This document shows positions 56,320-64,000 of a stretch of DNA of 64,000 bases, one piece after another (the first letter of the stretch is position 1; the number at the start of each line of letters is the position of its first letter). Location: NCBI GenBank assembly GCA_018105865.1, contig CM030837.1, positions 7,454,225 to 7,518,224 on the forward strand, given 5' to 3'. The notes under the pieces are model-generated. The model was given only the letters and a program-made list of their open reading frames with translations. It searched no databases and was not told the origin of the DNA. The position numbers were made by a program, and so were the translations under genes. The stretch is from Metaphire vulgaris (taxonomy: Eukaryota; Annelida; Clitellata; Crassiclitellata; Megascolecidae).

Positions 56320-56590
56320 TTAAGTAACGAATGGGCCCTCTGTGCACGTCCAGGGCCTCTGTGACATGCGATGAACGCGGCAGTGCCGTCTAATTAATGG
56401 ACGGTCCCTGGTCGGCGGGCGAAAGCGCGATAATATGCGGGCGCGACGATCAGCCGCCTGGGTTTTCCCTTTCGATTTCCGGTCGGTAGCAGGTTCCCAG
56501 GGTGACGGGGGGGGGGGGGGAGAAGGATCCGAGACAGTCGCTCGTCCCACGAACGCCGAGACTGTCTCGATCGACGTGTCATGAATCACG
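56320..56590. other. GC-rich block, possible regulatory element
   Basis: A GC-rich island in AT-rich surroundings with one TAATTA site (56392) and an embedded 13-base G run (56508-56520). Frames on the minus strand are open but unrecognised. A non-coding regulatory role is possible. Confidence 0.3.
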
Positions 56591-56764
56591 AAACGGTAGT
56601 TAAGGCTTTTTCTAGCGCATATTTTTAACTTCGCGCCTGACAGCAGTAATTGTAATGTAGTTGTCTGACGTTATGGATTACGCGCAAATGAATGCGTTTG
56701 ACAGAGACGAATAAAATAGCGGATATTACCACCATATACAGATAAAAACGCAGCCAGTGTTACA

Positions 56765-56773
56765 GAGACAGAC

Positions 56774-56858
<85 letters not shown>

Positions 56859-56948
56859 GGGAGAAAGAAAGAGAGTTACCATTTGTTGAATGTTATATGT
56901 TTCTGGAGGTTGGGCTTTCCCCTATTCACACACGCGCGCACACACATT

Positions 56949-56982
<34 letters not shown>

Positions 56983-57000
56983 GACACACACAACACACAC
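56765..57000. repeat. (AG)n(CAGA)n and (CA)n microsatellites
   Basis: AG and CAGA repeats at 56765-56858, CA repeat at 56929-57000. Confidence 0.9.
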
Positions 57001-58290
57001 ACTGGAGTCGAAGTCGACCCCTGCTGGAGATGGAATATTTTGGTGTTTGTTGCTGTCCGACTTCCCCATCACTGGAGGTGAACAATTTCGGTGGTCTAAT
57101 CCTCCGACCACATTATTTCTTGAAAATCGATGACCGCGCACAATCTTCGCTGTGTATTCGTGCATTTTCCATATAAGCCATTTCAGTGTTCCGTGCAGGG
57201 ATGATAGGTTAGAAATTCTCCCCCTCTCAAGTTTTATATTTCCCCGAAAGGATTTGCAACAATTTTAGGAATAATAACTTAAAAACGATAATGCTAAGGT
57301 TAATGCAAGCATTTCACTGTGTAGTGAGAAAACAATTTCTCACCATCCTTCCCCACTCCCCCCTGAGCGGCAGCAAATCCCCCCACCCACCATGACAGAG
57401 GAGAGTGTGTGCAACGCTGCGCCATTTTCAATGCATGTTCTTCAGTTGACCACGTGTTTGTATGGCTGTGCATGTCATTCTTACTGCCAAATGTAAGCCT
57501 ACAGAGTTCGGCGAAATACTAATGCTGGTTGATTTCAGTGAGTTGATCTATCACTTTTGATTTCGGCTTTTTTCGATCTGTCATTCTCATGAGCGACAGG
57601 CGCTAAGATTTTAAAAAAATAATAATTTGAACGAAGCAATTAACATTAAGAGATAAAAATCTGATTAGTTTTGGAGGAGGTTGGATCAGAGATGTCCATA
57701 GGTTCATTTTTTAGAACCCAACCCATCAAATCTCTAACTCAACCCAACCTAACCCACGTCGGTAATAGGGCTATTTGACCCAACCAACCCAACCCAATTC
57801 ACCGTAGTGAATTACAATTTCTTAAGCCATGACTTATTTTCTGACCCAACCCATCATTAATATGGAAAAGTCTGACCCAACCCAACCCAACCCATGGGTT
57901 AACCCATCCCGTGTACATCTATGGATTGGAAAACTCGACTACAGATGCTTATTTGCAGATAATCTCAGTTCTCAATTATCCCCCGCACCACCACCCCGCC
58001 CCATTCACCCTTTCTTCTAAACGCATCTTTCATCTCGATGACTTGTGAACATCGCGAAGCGTCACCGAGTATAAGTGCGTTGCATGCGAATGACGCGATG
58101 ACAACCTGTTACGCCCCGACGAATTAAGAATCGACAACAACAACAACAACAACAACACGAAAGACCACCGGTAGACATACAAACGCGCTGCGTACACTAT
58201 ACTTGACGCGTACACACAGCGGCGGCGGCGACGGCGGCGTACACTATCAGTCTAACGTCGCACCATTTTTACTTCCATTTCGTCGTCGAA
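57001..58290. other. Unassigned intergenic sequence
   Basis: 57687-57925 is rich in AACCC-type words and begins CAGAGATGTCCA and ends TGTACATCT, so it may be a diverged MITE; no duplication found. (CAA)n at 58137-58156 and (GGC) at 58220-58238. No gene. Confidence 0.35.
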
Positions 58291-58294
58291 GCAT

Positions 58295-58445
58295 TTATCT
58301 GATAAGAGCCTTATCTCTATGTTCAGCCATTCGCGGTCTGTCTAGGACACGTGTGCATCGGTGACGTCACGGGCAGGTGCTCCCCAAGCGCTGACATCTT
58401 CGAGGACAGGTGTCAGCCCCGCGCCTGACATGCACCCGCCACGCT
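58295..58445. promoter_or_regulatory. Clustered factor sites and a stem-loop, candidate enhancer
   Basis: Within 150 bp: two GATA sites in TTATCTGATAAG and a third in TTATCTC (58295-58316), an E-box CACGTG (58348), a full CRE TGACGTCA (58362-58369) and two CAGGTG E-boxes (58374, 58407). Overlapping these is an inverted-repeat structure: outer arms 58372-58380 and 58432-58440 (8 of 9 pairs), inner arms GCTGACA/TGTCAGC (58390-58396, 58411-58417). Confidence 0.4.
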
Positions 58446-58510
58446 TTCTTCGTCTGCGCGCCTTTGTCTGCCCGCGTCTTATAATAGAGCACAACAAAGA
58501 AAGGGTGGCG

Positions 58511-58514
<4 letters not shown>

Positions 58515-58571
<57 letters not shown>
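58515..58571. repeat. (GA)n microsatellite
   Basis: Pure GA tract. Confidence 0.95.
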
Positions 58572-58577
<6 letters not shown>

Positions 58578-60454
58578 GAGCGGGTTCGCGAAGGGGTGAA
58601 TAAAGAGGGAGAAACGAGAACCGCCCCAAGAACCCGTTAGATGCTTAAGAACCCGATGCATGTTGTCACAGTGGGTGGTTAAGGGGAGGGATGGGACAGA
58701 GGAGAGGGGAGGGGGGGAGGGTCTCCGTTGGTCTGGAAGCTGACAGTCGGCTAAATGTAGGTAGCTAAGGAGCAGCAACCGGTGACACCTTGAGACCGAC
58801 TTGGCACGATGCCAGCAAGTATCTATAGCGCCAGATGGTGGTCACGATGTTGAGAGTGTCAATTCTTAATCACCGAGACAGGATGACAGGCGCTTATGGT
58901 CTGCCAGTTGACGTCATCTAGTGCTAAAAGAAAACAAGAGATAGCGACTATAAATAATTCGATGCATTTAATTTTCAAAAATTCGTCGCTTGTCTGTTAA
59001 AACGGTCTTTCCAAAAAACAAGAGATAGAACCATAATTATTAATTAATTAATTAATTAATTAATAGCAGGATTTAATTTTCAAAAACTTTATTGAATGAT
59101 ATAAGCGATTACTTACTCTTCGTTCGAATACAAATAACAGCATGAGTTTTGGATACTCGAATTGATACTCAGACAATTAATCGTGCTCAGATAATTAATC
59201 GTCGTTATCTATTCATGCTACTTAGACTACCGGTAATGACTGGTAGTCTGAAAGATGACTGTTGACCACCAAAAGACACGTCCAAAGAACAAAGATGGAA
59301 GGTTGAAAAGAGAAAATGACCGTATTTCTGACATTTTCTCTACTAAATCTCCGATTCGTATATTTTGTCAGCTTCTCCGAAAATGTGTCTCTGGTCTATA
59401 TAGTCTATGACCCTATTATACGTGACAGAGGTCTTCTTCTACCAGTCTGTATACTGCGTTATCTCTACATAACGAATGATCATTACGATCATCTCTCTCT
59501 TTCGCTTGAAAATTCACTTTAATCAGAAAGAGAAGAGACGCATCAAAAGCAGATTTTGACACTTATTTTCATTAGGTAAGCATATGTAGGTGAGCACTGA
59601 GCATGATGACAAAGACAATACGATTCTTCTTTTTCTTGTCCTTCTTTTTGTTATTGTTCTACTTCTTGTTCTTGTTCTTGATTTTCTTTTTCAGGTGTTC
59701 AAAGACAGGTTCCATACTCCAGCGTCGCCACTGCTCTGTATCTTGATCTTTTATCTTCAGAGCTGAAATGCTAAATACTTGTTTTTTCCGTAGTGCCGAA
59801 CATCCACTAAGCTTTCCTTTCATCTTTCATTCTACAGTAGCATAGCATATTTCTCTTAGTAGGCATGCATCTTCTCTCGGAACATGCTCTGTCCGCTTCT
59901 TTTGTATTGTACGAATAGTGCGTTCTCGTGCGTTCACTATCATCTTCCGATCGAGCGGGTTAGCTCGGCTGTTTTTACCACCTCCGGCCAAGATGCGATA
60001 TTCGAATGGGAGAGATCGGTGTCTTCGGAAATCCAAGTTTCTGATGGAACGTCACTGCCGGACGACGTGACCAATCGAAGCGACTTCTCCTGTAAATGTT
60101 CGCCAGAAGACTCAAAACACACAATTTTTTAATATTTCGTACAGTTGAGATATTGATATTTGCTGTAAATTGCTCTCCATTTTTGATTATTTGTTCATGC
60201 ATACGTGTCTGCGCTATATAAGTTGTCTTTGTCTTCCTTAAATGAATGAATGAATGATGTTGTACGAACAGTGTTCATTGGCGCAGCTTTTCTTCTCTTC
60301 TATCATCTTCCGGACTTCTTCATTATTGGTTACTTTTTCGTCCACCTGACTTTCTTCCATTCTTCATCATCATCATCCATCATCATCAGTAGAATGCCTC
60401 TAAAGTTACATGCAGGAACTGTCGATATATATCTTATATATTTCTGATATATCA

Positions 60455-60456
<2 letters not shown>
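58572..60456. other. Unassigned intergenic sequence
   Basis: A (TTAA)n run at 59037-59065. Weak open frames at 59827-60132 on both strands carry no motif. No gene supported. Confidence 0.35.
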
Positions 60457-60505
<49 letters not shown>

Positions 60506-60545
60506 CATAAAACATAAAATACATGCGTGTGTGTGTGTGTGCGGG
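60457..60545. repeat. (TA)n and (TG)n microsatellites
   Basis: TA tract 60457-60501 and TG run 60527-60543. Confidence 0.92.
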
Positions 60546-60849
60546 CGCGCATATCAAATTGCCTAGAAGTTGACTTGTTATCAGAATCAATAGATTTCAA
60601 AAATGTATTTAGGACGCAAATTTGCGTTGACGTTTAAACAAATAATTTCGATTTCATTTGCGGAGTGTTTATCTAAATGATGTTTTTTGAATCGATGAGC
60701 AGTTTGCGCCAATTTGGACTCATAGAGGCAACAATATTGAAATCCATTAACCTGCAGCCTTGCTTCGTTCCCGGAAGACGAACTACACAATGCATGGTTA
60801 TCGAACCTTAAGTCTCTTTAGAATTCCAACATGTTCCGGAAATAGACGG

Positions 60850-61270
60850 CGGTGCTTCCATCCACGCGGCGCAGTTGCTTGTCTTGTTGTCCGGACCTCA
60901 GAGTCTTTTGTTCGGAAGAAACGCAAACACGAAAGCCGCGGGTACACAGAATTTTTTGCACAGCCTTTCAATTATTACTCCGCCCGGCGTCGTTTTCCCT
61001 CTGCGCGCCACTTAGACTTTCGCATTGCGTGCCGAGTGAGCCACCGAAGGTCCTAATCCCCCTATTGTCGCTCACTCGCCTTTCCCGCGTAATTCTACAC
61101 GACGCAGCGCCGCCGATAATCGATGGACCGGAAATTAAAATTTCTAATGGCGGGAGGTTGCCATGGCGACGCATTTCGGCTTTTGTCGGCGAGCGATAAT
61201 AGAGAAGGCTCAACAATCGAGACTCGCGCTGTCGTCGTCATGAGCCGACATCGACCGGGCGGCAGGGGGC
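60850..61270. promoter_or_regulatory. GC-rich block with several SOX-like sites
   Basis: A CpG-rich island without a convincing frame contains CTTTTGTTC (about 60907), CCTATTGTC (about 61062), AACAATCG (about 61212), ATCGATGG and TTAAAATTTCTAATGG. It lies 7.8 kb upstream of the SoxC start, so could be a distal element of that gene. The evidence is composition and short motifs only. Confidence 0.3.
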
Positions 61271-61710
61271 GCCGCTGTCTGAGATGCACTTAGAGGAGAT
61301 GGGGCGAGGGGGAGAAGGTACACAGTTGGGAGGGATGAAGGATGCGGCTGCTGAGGCTGCATGGAATACAGAGATAGAGGCGAAACAAAGCAAATGAAGT
61401 TTTTTCGGTTCTGAAGTTAGATTGATTGCTAAAAAACGAAGCTCATTGAAAATTCTTGCCATCACTCAGGAAGACATTTTCAAGAAAACAATATTCAGAG
61501 AAAGCTCCCCTGATGATGAAACAAAATTTGCCATTATATCTTTTAATGGTTAGTGGAAGTCTAAATATGGAGGCCCAGAGACAGAGACATCCAAATAGAT
61601 TACGCGACTAAGATTATAAGCATCTACTGATGCAGTGCTATTACTTGAGAAAGCGCTACATAAATTCGCGAGATTCTTCTTATCTACTCATTATATATAT
61701 AAACTCATTG

Positions 61711-61760
<50 letters not shown>

Positions 61761-61869
61761 GTGTTGCATACAGGTACCTGATGACCCCGCCATCAAAATT
61801 ATGTTATTTAAAGATCACTAAATAGGCCTACTTTTGAATTCACTAGAACCATGGCGCTATAAAACTGGA

Positions 61870-61913
<44 letters not shown>

Positions 61914-62495
61914 CGAACTATAGATTTAATTACATATATTCGTAAAACTCGATGTCTGTACAACGTCGTTGAATAAAAACAACATCATTGTATAGTTGAA
62001 ATGACACTTTGCCATTTATGTCTATCATGTTGTTTTATAGACATACACGACACACGGTCAATTGGCTTTAATACCGTCTTTCAATATCATTTCATTGCTA
62101 ATAGGACCTGTTTGTGAGCAATTTGTTAGAGCTAATTTGATCAGCGATCGTACTTAAATTGATTATATATCATTATTCTTAATCTATCAATATATCTAAT
62201 ATCATATCTAATATCTACAGAGTTGAAAGCTCAAAATATGCCTTTACAGTTCATTTTTAAAAGTTATTTTGAAGGATTTGTTTCTTCAACTAATTTACTT
62301 CATGAATGCTTGTAGTTACTTTATATATAATATATCATATATTATATAATATATTGTTTATCAATGATGTTTGTTTTATGACCACCCTGGAAATATTTAC
62401 TTCACAGTTTAAGTTCAGTGAAGGACTTATTGAAGTATTTTTTATATATATATATATATATATATTATATATGGAAATCTTCTAATTATATGAAA

Positions 62496-62538
<43 letters not shown>

Positions 62539-62571
62539 TCTAATTATTATATATCGCTCGCATATATAGTG

Positions 62572-62613
<42 letters not shown>

Positions 62614-62649
62614 GTCTGAACATATTGATTCGGTGGCCTCATAAATTTG
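61271..62649. other. AT-rich region with many (TA)n tracts
   Basis: (TA)n at 61708-61756, 61871-61912, 62440-62465, 62502-62533 and 62576-62611. No gene seen. Confidence 0.45.
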
Positions 62650-62934
62650 TCATATTTTGTCGTATGATGTTCTGCGTTGTATGAGATGAATGGCTCTGTC
62701 GATGTTTGGAAATTCTTTCATAGAATCGAGTCCATTAGATGAGAGTCGCTTCTTTCCGTCAATAATAATTTCTGGCGACGCGATGGAACACGACACTCGG
62801 AGCCGTTCTTGTTCCGGGTCTTCGCTGCTTGCTTCCTTAGACGGCTTCACATCCGTCCGGGCCTCGTATTGGCGGCATCGGTCCATTATTCGGTCGACCC
62901 GCTGCAGTTTATACAAAGCCATCCGCAGAAGCGC
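62650..62934 (-). CDS. Candidate terminal exon, product unknown
   Basis: Minus-strand frame of about 95 codons, non-repetitive and with coding-like composition: ALLRMALYKLQRVDRIMDRC, then SEDPEQERLRVSCSIASPEI and a stop. A possible acceptor (gtttcgaatgcag) precedes 62934; alternatively the ATG at 62940 is a start. Preceding exons would lie to the right. No family recognised. Confidence 0.35.
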   Translation of the reverse strand, partial: ALLRMALYKLQRVDRIMDRCRQYEARTDVKPSKEASSEDPEQERLRVSCSIASPEIIIDGKKRLSSNGLDSMKEFPNIDRAIHLIQRRTSYDKI

Positions 62935-62971
62935 CTGCATTCGAAACGACAGTAAACCGAACGCCTGGGAG

Positions 62972-63064
62972 TGGGTGGGTGGGTGGGTGGGTGGGTGGGA
63001 GGAGGAGGGGAGAGAAGAGGAGGAGGAGGAGGAGGAAGAAGAGGAGGAGGAGGAGGAGGGGGAG
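62972..63064. repeat. (GGGT)n and (GGA)n purine-rich repeats
   Basis: GGGT tetranucleotides followed by a GGA/GAA run. Confidence 0.9.
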
Positions 63065-63204
63065 AAACGGATCGGATGAAGTGCAGCTATGGATTATTAT
63101 CCAGGGACTGTCAGACAAACCATTCGACGTCTTTGGAATCTGTCGATCTTTTGACAGCGCTGTCTTTCATTGGAACCGTCCGCCGGTCCCTGTATCTATA
63201 GCAC

Positions 63205-63292
63205 ACGCACGCACACACACGCACACACACACACACACAAACACTATCTCCCACCAAACCACGCTCGCACGCACGCAGCGTCGCTCACAAGC

Positions 63293-63358
<66 letters not shown>

Positions 63359-63371
63359 TTCTTTCTTTCTT

Positions 63372-63469
<98 letters not shown>

Positions 63470-63475
63470 ACACAG
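63205..63475. repeat. (CA)n, (CT)n and (CTGT)n compound microsatellite
   Basis: CA-rich 63205-63245, then alternating CT and CTGT arrays 63294-63470; long frames on both strands are artefacts. Confidence 0.93.
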
Positions 63476-63758
63476 AGAGACGGTCCAGATGGAAATGGAA
63501 GATTAAGATCGCGCAGAGCGGATTAGCACATAATCTGGCCTCTGTCTTCCGCCATCTTGGCCTTCCCGTCTCTCTTCTGCTTTCTGTATCTGCGTTTTTT
63601 TGGTCTGATTATTGTAGAGCGATCCGAAAAGCAAATTCCAGCGACAGAATCGACCCTTAATCCTTTGGCCAAACGATCCTTTGCATTTATAATTCATGTC
63701 CAACTGTGCCTAGACGCCCTCATGAACGGATACTACCGAAAAACGTACAGATCAATAT
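63476..63758. other. Unassigned sequence
   Basis: No supported feature. Confidence 0.3.
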
Positions 63759-64000
63759 CCCTCCCTCTCCCTTTCCCCCCTCTCCATCTCTCTCTCCCTC
63801 GTCCTCTCTCACCCTCTCCCTCTCTCCTTCCCTCTCTCTCTCTCTCTCTCCATTTTTCCCTTCCTCTCTGTCCCTCTCTCTCCCTTTTTCCCTTCCTTTC
63901 TTTCCCTCTTTCTCCCTCTCTCCTTCTCTCCTTATCTCCCTCTTCCCACTCTCTCCCCTCTCTCTCCTCTCTCTCCCTCTCTCTTACTATTTCCCTCCCT
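63759..64000. repeat. CT-rich polypyrimidine tract running to the window end
   Basis: Almost pure pyrimidine sequence (CCCTCTCTC-type words), cut by the window edge. Confidence 0.88.

Noticed and set aside
57690..57910. Telomere-like AACCC words
   Set aside because: Units are irregular (AACCC, CAACCC, ACCCAACC) and interspersed; not a telomeric array, more likely a diverged MITE.

Overview
This is eukaryotic, animal nuclear DNA. Split genes with conserved intron positions, heavy microsatellite load, non-LTR retrotransposon remains and many small DNA transposons with clean target-site duplications all point to a bilaterian invertebrate, probably marine. Phylum cannot be fixed from the sequence alone. 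The window carries four recognisable protein-coding loci: a teashirt-like zinc-finger gene (+, about 3.0-6.8 kb), a cAMP-dependent protein kinase catalytic-subunit gene (+, ten coding exons, 14.97-28.09 kb), a Trunk/PTTH-like secreted cystine-knot ligand (-, single exon, 30.35-31.19 kb) and a SoxC transcription factor (-, two exons, 49.92-53.10 kb). The loci are a mix of developmental regulators and signalling genes; no operon-like link between them is implied.

Layout. 1-2.9 kb: a hAT relic with a perfect 8-bp duplication, then a small MITE. 3-6.9 kb: the teashirt-like large exon, which reads in shifting frames. 7.2-9.9 kb: a MITE, AT-rich microsatellite, a SINE-like tail and a (GAT)n tract. 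10.3-14.8 kb: a decayed non-LTR retrotransposon split by three DNA elements, two of which contain further insertions. 14.97-28.1 kb: the kinase gene, with a hAT relic in intron 3, a hexamer minisatellite in intron 5 and a 2.5-kb hAT-type element in intron 8. 28.6-34 kb: the Trunk-like gene preceded by a 44-bp tandem repeat, then a cluster of MITEs including one inserted into its own kind. 34-40 kb: two orphan candidate exons and a 700-bp compound trinucleotide tract. 40.6-44.2 kb: a pogo-like element inserted in (TAA)n next to a third hAT relic that itself holds nested MITEs. 44-50 kb: microsatellites, two MITEs and nothing else recognisable. 50-53.1 kb: SoxC, with three MITEs in its intron. 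53.1-64 kb: CpG-rich SoxC 5' flank, microsatellites, two GC-rich candidate regulatory blocks and one candidate terminal exon.

The strongest observations are the complete kinase model, whose exon lengths match the vertebrate PKA genes almost exactly but whose DFG motif reads DMG and whose regulatory-subunit docking Trp is Tyr; and the density of hAT-type insertions with intact target-site duplications, several nested, which let the order of insertion be read directly. All calls were made by eye from translation, splice signals and repeat ends. Family assignments rest on remembered motifs, not on database searches.
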